This document shows positions 1-6,534 of a stretch of DNA of 64,000 nucleotides, piece after piece (position 1 is the first letter of the stretch; every line of letters starts with the position of its first letter). Source of the DNA: an uncultured Erysipelotrichaceae bacterium (GTDB taxonomy: Bacteria > Bacillota_I > Bacilli_A > Erysipelotrichales > Erysipelotrichaceae). The DNA lies in assembly GCA_947649125.1 (NCBI GenBank), contig CANSQL010000004.1, positions 1 to 64,000 of the forward strand. Direction: 5' to 3'. Position numbers and translations under genes: made by a program. The notes under the pieces are model-generated. The model was given only the letters and a program-made list of their open reading frames with translations. It was not told the DNA's origin and ran no database searches.

Positions 1-72
1 AAGCCTGTAGTGGACTTTCACCACCTAGCTACTGCCCATGCTGGGCGCACCAAAAAAACGAACATCGCATGA
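1..72 (+). other. possible 3' end of a reading frame cut by the window edge
   Basis: From base 1 an open frame runs 23 codons to a TGA at 70-72 and contains the residues VVDFHHLATAHAGR. A similar string seems familiar to me from C-termini of small Firmicutes hypothetical proteins, but I cannot verify that. The DNA also forms a small hairpin (gcccatgctgggc, about 34-46), so it could equally be a non-coding repeat read by chance. No start codon is in the window. Confidence 0.2.
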
Positions 73-83
73 CGTCCGTTTTT
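52..83. terminator. bidirectional rho-independent terminator
   Basis: A 9-bp stem with a 4-base loop (58-79, GU pairs on the minus strand) has an A tract on its left (52-58) and a T tract on its right (79-83), so it can stop transcription from both sides. It lies 46 bp past the stop of the DUF885 lipoprotein gene and would end that minus-strand transcript. Confidence 0.75.
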
Positions 84-128
84 AAGTATGCTTTTGTGTA
101 TTGTTGAAATGATCGATTGAATAAGCAA

Positions 129-1904
129 TTATTTATTTGCCTCGATATAGGCATCAATATGGCGTTCAACCACTGAGAAAGGTGCTGAGCCGCTTTCAAG
201 CAATGCGGTGTGGAAGCCTAAATCAGTGAATTTATCGCCCAGTTCCTTTTGTGCTTCTTTCTTTAAATCAGCGATTTCCATATAACCGACATAATAGGAT
301 AAGAAAGAGGTTGGGTTATAACAGATTTGATCATAAATCCCCTGTGCCTGTGAGCTGTCCAGTCCCTTTTCATTACAGAATTGCTTCAGCTGATCAATGC
401 TCCATCCTTCATAGTGAATTCCGATATCGATCAAGGCGATGATCGCATGCTCATAAACAGTCATTGCTTCGGTCAGCTGTTTGATTGCATCATCGGTATC
501 GATATAGTTTACGGAATACAGTTCTACATAGGTTGCATATCCTTCCGTATAACCGGAGAAGTTCGTACATGCCAAATGCCAAGGATTTTTTAAATTATTA
601 TAAGCGTATTGAATTTGATACATATGTCCCGGAATGCCCTCATGAGCCACTGTCGTAAAGGTGCTTATCGTATCAATCGCCGCTTTGTCAGTATTATTTA
701 CACGAATTTCTTTCGGAGTCGTACCGTCAATCGCAGGAATATTGAAATATGCCGCAATGCCGCTTGTTGCTAAATCAGACGCTAACGGCTCTATATTATA
801 ATTGAATTTACCGACATCGGGGAAATCCTTTTTATATGCGGTTTCTAAATAGGTCAAGATTCCCTTGTAATCCTTATAGCCGGTACTAGTCGTATTGCTC
901 ATATAAGCTTCCAGTGCTTCCGGATTACTTGTGACCGCATTTTGAGCAGAAAGCATTGCATTTTGTGCTTCCTCTTCTAAGCGTTTTTTGATATTCTTTA
1001 CAGAATCATCGCTGCCGGTTGCCTTTCGGAATAAGATTTCATAGAATTCCTTACCGTTATCTAAAGTAGCTAAGCCTCCGGTATGATTTCCGCCTTTATC
1101 CAATTTTTTCATATAATTGATGACTTTCTTATATGCAGGCAAGAATGAGGTGCGATATGCCTCTTCAAGCTCTTTTTTATATTTTGCTTTAGCGGATGCA
1201 CTCAAATCCATTTCATCGACATGCTTCTTCATAGAGGTTAGAGTGCTTCCTTCCATTCCCGCATCAACGACCTCTTGACAGCGACTGATTACCTCGTCGG
1301 CATTGATCGTCATTGTATTTTCAAGCAGCTGCTTATCTGTATAAGCGATATTGCTTTCCATATAAGGCAGTACATCCTTCAGCAGGGTAATGACATTTTT
1401 CACATCTTCTTCATTTCGCATCACGATATCCGCAAAGAGTGACGGAAGCTGTGCATGATCTCCTGTCATCGTATTAAAGGTAGATCCTAAATAATCGAAT
1501 TTCTCATCGCTTGCATCCTCACTGATATCCAGCATATAACGATAGCAATCATAGGTATCCTTTTGCTGATCACTCAGCTGATCACGATCGAATGCTTCAA
1601 ATTCTTTAATCGTTTCCGCAAGTTCCTTACGATCCTCATCAAAGGCTTCCTCACTGTATTTGGAACCGATCTGTATTTTCATATCTTTCGGATTGACCCC
1701 GAAATCCTCGGGATGTTCTAAAAGGATGTGCATACTGAGATAGTCGTTTTCCATTTCAGTGATAAATTCATTCTTGATGAATTCATCAAATTGCTTTTGC
1801 ATCTCTTTATTTTCGGGTTTATTTTCCTGCTTACCTCCGCAACCGCTTAACGGCAGTGCAAGTAATAATGAGAGAAGCAATATTTTAATGCTCTTTTTTT
1901 TCAT
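129..1904 (-). CDS. DUF885 family lipoprotein, putative metallopeptidase-like
   Basis: This 591-residue protein begins with a lysine-rich n-region, a leucine-rich core and a lipobox (LSGC, about residue 22), so it is exported and lipid-anchored on the outer face of the membrane. The body carries the HEGIPGH motif about residue 420, a HExxxH-like signature typical of the DUF885 family, whose members resemble zinc peptidases. The substrate is unknown. The length fits the family. A Shine-Dalgarno AGAGGTAA precedes the ATG. The gene stands alone and is followed by a terminator at 52-83. Zinc peptidase activity is inferred from the motif only. Confidence 0.88.
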   Translation of the reverse strand: MKKKSIKILLLSLLLALPLSGCGGKQENKPENKEMQKQFDEFIKNEFITEMENDYLSMHILLEHPEDFGVNPKDMKIQIGSKYSEEAFDEDRKELAETIKEFEAFDRDQLSDQQKDTYDCYRYMLDISEDASDEKFDYLGSTFNTMTGDHAQLPSLFADIVMRNEEDVKNVITLLKDVLPYMESNIAYTDKQLLENTMTINADEVISRCQEVVDAGMEGSTLTSMKKHVDEMDLSASAKAKYKKELEEAYRTSFLPAYKKVINYMKKLDKGGNHTGGLATLDNGKEFYEILFRKATGSDDSVKNIKKRLEEEAQNAMLSAQNAVTSNPEALEAYMSNTTSTGYKDYKGILTYLETAYKKDFPDVGKFNYNIEPLASDLATSGIAAYFNIPAIDGTTPKEIRVNNTDKAAIDTISTFTTVAHEGIPGHMYQIQYAYNNLKNPWHLACTNFSGYTEGYATYVELYSVNYIDTDDAIKQLTEAMTVYEHAIIALIDIGIHYEGWSIDQLKQFCNEKGLDSSQAQGIYDQICYNPTSFLSYYVGYMEIADLKKEAQKELGDKFTDLGFHTALLESGSAPFSVVERHIDAYIEANK

Positions 1905-2094
1905 AGCGTTACCTCTTTTCTAGCTTTCTATCATTATATGCCATTTCCGTTATTTAAGCAATGAAAAGAGCGATTGAAGACGGTGAATCTTAGGATGAAT
2001 GTAAGACAGGAAGTGAAATCTGATTCAGACAGTCCAAGGTAAGAAGAAAGGTCAAACATTTTTTAACTTTTTCAAAAAAAAGTTAAAAAAAGGG

Positions 2095-2123
2095 TTGTCA
2101 ATCATGTACAGATATGTTATTAT
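2095..2123 (+). promoter_or_regulatory. promoter of the Ser-Asp-Gly tRNA cluster
   Basis: TTGTCA (2095-2100) and TATTAT (2118-2123) are separated by exactly 17 bases and lie 30 bp upstream of tRNA-Ser. This near-consensus sigma-A promoter would drive all three tRNAs. An AT-rich palindrome sits just upstream (about 2060-2092). Confidence 0.75.
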
Positions 2124-2153
2124 ATACAGGCGTTAAAGTTAATGATCAGCTAT

Positions 2154-2244
2154 GGAGTAGTACTCAAGAGGCTGAAGAGGTGCCCCTGCTAAGGGCATAG
2201 GTCGGGAAACCGGCGCGAGAGTTCAAATCTCTCCTACTCCGCCA
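2154..2244 (+). tRNA. tRNA-Ser(GCU)
   Basis: Acceptor GGAGTAG pairs with CTACTCC, the anticodon loop carries GCT, and there is a long variable arm as expected for class II tRNA-Ser. The TTCAAAT T-loop is present and CCA is encoded at 2242-2244. First of three tRNAs. Confidence 0.96.
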
Positions 2245-2267
2245 TTACTTTAACCGTAGAAAAATAA

Positions 2268-2343
2268 GGTCCAGTGGTGTAGTGGTTAACATGCCTCCCT
2301 GTCACGGAGGAGATCGAGGGTTCGAGTCCCTTCTGGACCGCCA
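2268..2343 (+). tRNA. tRNA-Asp(GUC)
   Basis: A 76-base cloverleaf with acceptor GGTCCAG/CTGGACC, anticodon GTC in loop CTGTCAC, a TTCGAGT T-loop and an encoded CCA. It follows tRNA-Ser by 23 bases in the same transcript. Confidence 0.97.
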
Positions 2344-2346
2344 TTT

Positions 2347-2420
2347 GCAGATGTAGTTCAACGGTAGAACACAGCCTTGCCAAGGCTGATACGGGGGTTC
2401 GATTCCCCTCATCTGCTCCA
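2347..2420 (+). tRNA. tRNA-Gly(GCC), prophage integration site
   Basis: A 74-base cloverleaf with acceptor GCAGATG/CATCTGC, anticodon GCC and encoded TCCA end. Its last 17 bases belong to the 19-bp attachment core, so the prophage rebuilt the 3' end of the gene on insertion and the tRNA remains intact. The host's original 3' fragment is now at 41012-41030. Confidence 0.97.
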
Positions 2421-2422
2421 TA
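2404..2422. repeat. attL core
   Basis: The 19-bp sequence tcccctcatctgctccata recurs exactly at 41012-41030. It covers the tRNA-Gly T-stem end, acceptor, CCA and two further bases. Past the exact core the two ends stay alike for about 33 bp with five transitions, through a terminator hairpin. Confidence 0.93.
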
Positions 2423-2432
2423 CATTAATTAG

Positions 2433-2455
2433 AGCCTTTAGATAAAGGCTTTTTT
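2433..2455 (+). terminator. tRNA-cluster terminator supplied by the prophage
   Basis: Stem AGCCTTT/AAAGGCT with loop AGAT, followed by six T. It lies on the phage side of attL, so after integration it replaces the host terminator now left at 41041-41064. Confidence 0.85.
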
Positions 2456-2549
2456 GTTATTCAGATTCTTTTATACCACCGTATATACCATATTTTTCAC
2501 TTCCCTTTGATACAAAGTTATGTTATATTTTTTATAGGATGGTGAAACT

Positions 2550-3797
2550 ATGGCAGTGTTTAAGAAAAATAATAAATGGTATATCAAAGGAAAGATAAAA
2601 AAAGATGACGGTTCATACTATCAATACACAAAGCTAGCGCAAGGTTGTCAACTTCAAAAAGAAGCGAAAGAGTATGAGCGTTTATTTAGGATACAATATC
2701 AAGATATACAAGTATCAATAAGAAATAAAACATTTGAAGAAATCGCCATTGAAATGAATAACGACGATATCAATGTAAAAGAAGCTACGAGGCATACTAA
2801 TTTGGAGGTGCTTCGCAGGATATTTCCTAAAATCGGTAATAAGAAAATAAATCTTATCACTAAAGATTATTTACAGAGATTTATACGTGAGCTTGAGTCT
2901 AAATACTCAGAAGCTTATGTCTCCGCTATTTACTACGCCATTAATAAAGTGTTTAAATTCGCTGTAACAAAAGATTATATACAGATCAATCCCCTATCCA
3001 AAGTAAGATTGCGTGTAGATCGTGATACGGTAAAGGCAGAGAAGCGCTTTTGGGAGCCGGCTGATTTTGAAAGGTTTATTAATGAAGCAGATGACCTTGA
3101 CATGAAGGCATTCTTTATTTTTTCCTTTTGGATGGGATCAAGAAAAGGGGAAACATTGGCACTCCAGTGGAAGGATATTGACTTTGATAATAACACTGTT
3201 CATATCCGTAAGACGATGACGAGACGAGTGGAAGGAAAGACGTGGGCTCTTACCAACCCAAAAACAAAGAACAGCATTCGTAATATAACGATGCCGGATG
3301 TGGTAGTAAAGGAATTACAGGCCTTATATGAAAGGCAAAAGGTTATGTATGGATTCAATGACGAGGTTTTCCTATTTGGATATTATCGACCTATGCCTGA
3401 TGATTATCCGCGCAGATACATGGTTAAGCTGTTAGATCATATCAATAAGAATGCTGAGCATCCGTTGACAAGAATCACAATTCATGAATTCCGTCACAGT
3501 CATGCTTCCTATCTGATTAATAATATGAGTGATCAGTTCACCGTTTATGATATTGCGAAACGATTAGGTGATACAGTTGAGACGGTGCTAAGCACCTATG
3601 CGCATCAATTTAAGAACGCTGATAAGAAGTTAAGTGATTTTATTAATAAAGATGTGAATAAAGAACAAACCGTACAACAGGCTGAAACGAAGCCTAATAA
3701 GTATGATGAATTAATCGAATTAAAGAAGCTGCTTGATATGGAAGTCATTACACAAGATGAATTTGAGGCTAAAAAGAAGTTAGTGCTTGGAATATAA
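2550..3797 (+). CDS. int: phage tyrosine recombinase (integrase) with SHOCT-like tail
   Basis: This 415-residue integrase catalyses site-specific insertion and excision at the tRNA-Gly attachment site 130 bp away. Residues 1-30 resemble an arm-type DNA-binding domain, about 55-155 the core-binding helical domain, and about 165-365 the catalytic domain. Visible catalytic residues are Arg198 (GSRKGE), Lys238 (NPKTKN), His312-x-x-Arg315 (HEFRH) and the nucleophile Tyr350 (STYAH). After the catalytic domain a linker leads to residues about 385-415, which match the short SHOCT pattern (helix, loop ITQDEFEAKK), an oligomerisation motif also seen at other phage integrase ends. AGGATGGTG precedes the ATG. 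Confidence 0.95.
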   Translation: MAVFKKNNKWYIKGKIKKDDGSYYQYTKLAQGCQLQKEAKEYERLFRIQYQDIQVSIRNKTFEEIAIEMNNDDINVKEATRHTNLEVLRRIFPKIGNKKINLITKDYLQRFIRELESKYSEAYVSAIYYAINKVFKFAVTKDYIQINPLSKVRLRVDRDTVKAEKRFWEPADFERFINEADDLDMKAFFIFSFWMGSRKGETLALQWKDIDFDNNTVHIRKTMTRRVEGKTWALTNPKTKNSIRNITMPDVVVKELQALYERQKVMYGFNDEVFLFGYYRPMPDDYPRRYMVKLLDHINKNAEHPLTRITIHEFRHSHASYLINNMSDQFTVYDIAKRLGDTVETVLSTYAHQFKNADKKLSDFINKDVNKEQTVQQAETKPNKYDELIELKKLLDMEVITQDEFEAKKKLVLGI

Positions 3798-3920
3798 ATT
3801 AGCAAGTAACATTGATAAGAAACTACAAATATCTTAATTCTTTAACTCTCACACTTTTTACGTGATAATTAGTATATTATGAGCAGAATATAACAACTAT
3901 AACCTAGCCTCGCATAATAG

Positions 3921-3955
3921 AAAAACACCCATTTTTATATATGAGTGTTCTTTTA
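3921..3955. terminator. bidirectional terminator between int and the accessory module
   Basis: Arms AACACCCAT and ATGAGTGTT form a hairpin with an A run on the left and T run on the right. It would end the minus-strand accessory transcript and any plus-strand read-through from int. Confidence 0.7.
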
Positions 3956-3970
3956 TGTAGGATTAAAACC

Positions 3971-4036
3971 CTACCAAACATCTGGTGGTTTACGGCTTCC
4001 ACCGTGCCCGCCTGGACCAAATGGTTGCATAATCAT
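3971..4036 (-). CDS. 21-residue glycine/proline/histidine-rich microprotein
   Basis: An ORF of 21 codons is preceded by an exceptionally strong ribosome-binding site (GGGGGGAGG, 8 bases before the ATG). The peptide contains QPFGPGGHGGSRKPPDVW, so it is hydrophilic, basic and has no membrane segment. It begins 21 bases after the stop of the membrane-protein gene upstream, and a terminator follows it, so the two form one transcript. I do not recognise it. Roles such as toxin, signal peptide or partner of the membrane protein are only possible. The ribosome-binding site and operon position are the evidence for expression. Confidence 0.55.
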   Translation of the reverse strand: MIMQPFGPGGHGGSRKPPDVW

Positions 4037-4057
4037 ATTATCTTCCTCCCCCCTTTC

Positions 4058-4585
4058 TTATAAATTCATTATTGTAATCACAACATATATTATAAACAAA
4101 CATATAGAAATTCCTAGAAAGAAATCACATATCTTCAAAAATTTAAGTTTGGTTTCATTAGCTTTTTTTAAACAAATAAACCTCTTTTGAAAATAGTCAA
4201 TTTTATCTATAATAAACAACCTAGTATCATACTCATCAATATTATCATTTACATAATCCAAAAATCTTTGAGGGCTAGCCATCAAATAGACGGTAGAAGT
4301 TTTTCGGGATAATATTGCCATAAAAATAGATACTGATATACAAGCGATAATGATATAAGATAAGGTATCCATGCCATTTACGCTAGATTTCAAGTAGCAT
4401 AAAAAAGTTGCAATAACGGACAGTAGAATTGAAGCCGCTAATAACAAGTGCCCTGAAGCTGAATCACTGTACTGTTTTCTCAAAACTTCATCTTCATAAA
4501 CCTCTTTAGAATGTTGACACACCAGGTTTAGTTGAATGTAACTCAAGGCCTCATAATTTTTAATTTCTAGTTCTTGATCTTTCAT
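4058..4585 (-). CDS. three-TM membrane protein, prophage accessory gene
   Basis: This 175-residue protein has a soluble N-terminal region of about 45 residues, a hydrophobic hairpin (about 48-66 and 74-92), a charged helical stretch (about 95-150) and a C-terminal membrane segment (about 152-174). No catalytic motif is visible. The arrangement resembles small membrane effectors of phage-defence systems (SLATT or Pycsar-type), but only in topology. It has its own sigma-A promoter and lies between the late-operon terminator and int, a place where temperate phages carry lysogenic-conversion genes. It is therefore probably expressed in the lysogen. A job in superinfection exclusion or abortive defence is a guess from context. 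Confidence 0.75.
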   Translation of the reverse strand: MKDQELEIKNYEALSYIQLNLVCQHSKEVYEDEVLRKQYSDSASGHLLLAASILLSVIATFLCYLKSSVNGMDTLSYIIIACISVSIFMAILSRKTSTVYLMASPQRFLDYVNDNIDEYDTRLFIIDKIDYFQKRFICLKKANETKLKFLKICDFFLGISICLFIIYVVITIMNL

Positions 4586-4603
4586 TTTTCATTCCCCTTT
4601 TCC

Positions 4604-4632
4604 ATTATATCATGCAATATTTAATATGTAAA
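4604..4632 (-). promoter_or_regulatory. promoter of the accessory module
   Basis: On the minus strand TTTACA (4627-4632) and a perfect TATAAT (4604-4609) are separated by 17 bases, 18 bp before the ATG of the membrane-protein gene. No operator-like repeat of either phage switch overlaps it, which suggests constitutive expression in the lysogen. Confidence 0.8.
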
Positions 4633-4642
4633 TATTTTCAAC

Positions 4643-4678
4643 AAAAAAAGTGCCTACCTCCCACATCGAGAGATAGGC
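4643..4678 (-). terminator. late-operon terminator after the endolysin gene
   Basis: The minus strand forms a 9-bp stem (GCCTATCTC/GAGGTAGGC, one GU pair) followed by seven T. It lies about 90 bp past the amidase stop and separates the late operon from the accessory module. Confidence 0.8.
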
Positions 4679-4766
4679 TATTTATCATTACACTTCAAGT
4701 TCTAATACACTTTAGATATTAACATCATCAACTACTTGATTCCACATACACATACTTCCTCTTAAT

Positions 4767-5771
4767 TTATTTAATAATCGCTCCTGTGCCTTTTCCAACA
4801 TAGATATTAACCTTGCCATAATCTTGTGTTTGGATCGTCACCACGTCTTTTTGAGGTTTTGCTAAGATTTCATATGTAAGACCACCGAATTTAGAAGGCT
4901 TCAGCTTTCCGCATTCATTTCCTACTATGGGCGCTACGTTTGTCTTGTATACGCGCCATTCCTTGGCTGTCTTGGGTAATGTTACTGTCTGCTTCTTAGG
5001 TGCAGCAGGTTTAGATGTAGAAGCTGACCCAGTATTTGTACTAGGCACATGTGGATCAGTATCAATACCTGTATCATTAGTCCAACCAGTACCGTTGTTC
5101 AGCAAGTAAGGGTATTTAGCGCCAGCAATAACTTTTGTAATAGTGCCTTTCCAATCGCCTTTATAAACCTTACCACCAGTAGACGAAGTTGCCAGTGTAT
5201 TTGTGCATACAACAGTACCAACTTTATACTTAGTGCTTGTAGTAGGTTTTGGCTTCGCTGTAGGCTTACTCGCCGTTTCGCTTCCCTCATACGCCTTTTG
5301 AACCATAGTAAAGAATCGCTCCCATCCCTTGTCCATAGTTCGATGCGGACAGCGTTTTTTATCTGTCGCAAAATCATAATGGCGCTTTACCTTGGAAAGC
5401 GGGATGTTATATTCCTTCATTTTCATAGCGATCAGCTCCGCTGCGTTTTGTTCGGCCTTATCAAACTTCACACCGCCGCTTTTGCTGTAGCAGATTTCAA
5501 TCGCAATTCCTTTACGGTTTCCGTTACCGTATGCGCCGTCACCTGCATGCCAAGCATTGCGGTTATCGGAAATCCCTTGGATAACCTCTTTATCATCCAC
5601 TGCATAATGGAAGGATATTTGTTTATCGTTCCTTGTCATGTAGGAAATTTCGTTTCTTGCGCTTGCATCATTCGCTGTATTATGTACTACGATATACTCA
5701 GGCTTCATCGCATAAGGGCACTTGATGTCCCATTTCTCCTTTGGTACAAGACTTTGAAAAATAGATAACAT
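4767..5771 (-). CDS. endolysin, N-acetylmuramoyl-L-alanine amidase (Amidase_2) with wall-binding domains
   Basis: The protein cleaves the amide bond between muramic acid and the peptide stem to release progeny phage. The Amidase_2 domain spans about residues 10-150, with zinc ligands His30 (VVHNTA), His131 (KRHYDF) and Cys141 (KRCPHR). A Ser/Pro/Thr/Lys linker then leads to two repeat-like beta domains (about 185-250 and 270-334), presumably cell-wall binding. The start at 5771 is chosen because AGGAGG lies 8 bases upstream; a longer frame to 5831 overlaps the preceding gene and lacks such a site. It is the last gene of the late operon, after the holins. Confidence 0.93.
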   Translation of the reverse strand: MLSIFQSLVPKEKWDIKCPYAMKPEYIVVHNTANDASARNEISYMTRNDKQISFHYAVDDKEVIQGISDNRNAWHAGDGAYGNGNRKGIAIEICYSKSGGVKFDKAEQNAAELIAMKMKEYNIPLSKVKRHYDFATDKKRCPHRTMDKGWERFFTMVQKAYEGSETASKPTAKPKPTTSTKYKVGTVVCTNTLATSSTGGKVYKGDWKGTITKVIAGAKYPYLLNNGTGWTNDTGIDTDPHVPSTNTGSASTSKPAAPKKQTVTLPKTAKEWRVYKTNVAPIVGNECGKLKPSKFGGLTYEILAKPQKDVVTIQTQDYGKVNIYVGKGTGAIIK

Positions 5772-5787
5772 TTTTTTGTCCTCCTTC

Positions 5788-6078
5788 TTATATAATCGGT
5801 AAATCATGGATTTCTTTATCCATACCATCAATCATGCCATTGCCGCCCAATTGCTTATAAGCATTGAACATCTCTACCCAGTTCCTTAAAGCATATGACG
5901 GAATGGCTTTCTTTTCCATGTATTTATCATGATATTCGATAAGTTTAACACGCAGCAGGCACTTTGTCCCCTCACTGTTTGCACTGCGTATCAACTTGCC
6001 TTCTTTTAATAGCCACACAATATAGCCTAATACGATAGGCAAAGCTATCGTATAGGTTGTCATCAGAAATTCGTTCAT
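5788..6078 (-). CDS. single-TM lysis-cassette protein, possible second holin
   Basis: This 96-residue protein has one membrane segment near the N-terminus (about residues 8-24, ALPIVLGYIVWLL) followed by a charged cytoplasmic region. It sits between an r1t-type holin and the endolysin, the place where many Firmicutes phages keep a second holin or pinholin-like protein. The start follows directly on the stop of the holin gene and GCGGAG precedes the ATG. The family is not certain; the role is from position and topology. Confidence 0.75.
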   Translation of the reverse strand: MNEFLMTTYTIALPIVLGYIVWLLKEGKLIRSANSEGTKCLLRVKLIEYHDKYMEKKAIPSYALRNWVEMFNAYKQLGGNGMIDGMDKEIHDLPII

Positions 6079-6080
6079 GA

Positions 6081-6314
6081 TTATCGCTCCGCTTCGGGAA
6101 TACCGGCAAGCGATGTCAACAGAGATAAGCCGCCCGCAAGCACAGATGCAGATACCACTACACCGATATTGACCTCTGACAGTAATGCAGCACTGCCGAT
6201 CGTAGCTACGGCTGTCTGTGCCATAGTTTTGATAGCTCGTACCATGACCGCGTACAGCCACGGATAATCCTTTCTGAATAAATCAAGCTTACTGTTTTTC
6301 TTTTGTTTTACCAT
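6081..6314 (-). CDS. r1t-type phage holin
   Basis: This 77-residue protein has a basic N-terminus, the segment MVRAIKTMAQTAVATIGSAAL and a second hydrophobic helix ending LLTSLAG, followed by an acidic tail. This matches the phage r1t holin family, which makes membrane lesions that let the endolysin reach the wall. The start at 6314 has AGGAGG 9 bases upstream and overlaps the previous gene by 26 bp. Confidence 0.88.
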   Translation of the reverse strand: MVKQKKNSKLDLFRKDYPWLYAVMVRAIKTMAQTAVATIGSAALLSEVNIGVVVSASVLAGGLSLLTSLAGIPEAER

Positions 6315-6534
6315 TTTGCTTTTCCTCCTTAGCTTCTTGTTCCAAAGCATTTTCATATTGTTCTTTTTCCTGCAACATTTGCTCGTTCGCGACTGCAAAT
6401 AAATCTCGCACAAGCCCTTCCTGCAGCATCTGTACCACGGATGCCGGCACTCCAAGATTGAGATATTTGTTAGTCAGTTCAATCAGCTCCTGTCTCATCT
6501 CTACGATGATTGTGTTGATTCCTTTATAAGCCAT
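6289..6534 (-). CDS. small coiled-coil phage protein before the holin
   Basis: This 81-residue protein is rich in Glu, Gln and Lys, predicted mostly helical with a charged C-terminal tail. It overlaps both the baseplate gene upstream (11 bp) and the holin gene downstream. Genes at this point often encode small tail-fibre-associated proteins. I do not recognise a family. Confidence 0.75.
   Translation of the reverse strand: MAYKGINTIIVEMRQELIELTNKYLNLGVPASVVQMLQEGLVRDLFAVANEQMLQEKEQYENALEQEAKEEKQNGKTKEKQ

Noticed and set aside
2234-2425. Minus-strand open frame across the tRNA cluster
   Set aside because: It lies on the complement of three clear tRNA genes and has no ribosome-binding site; a known kind of false frame.
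4058-4585. Calling the accessory membrane protein a Pycsar or SLATT effector
   Set aside because: Only the number and order of membrane segments agree, and no nucleotide cyclase, SLOG or other partner gene is next to it.
5788-6261. Longer start for the second holin-like protein
   Set aside because: The upstream part of the frame overlaps the r1t holin gene and reads as a shadow rich in Cys and Arg; the ATG at 6078 has its own ribosome-binding site.
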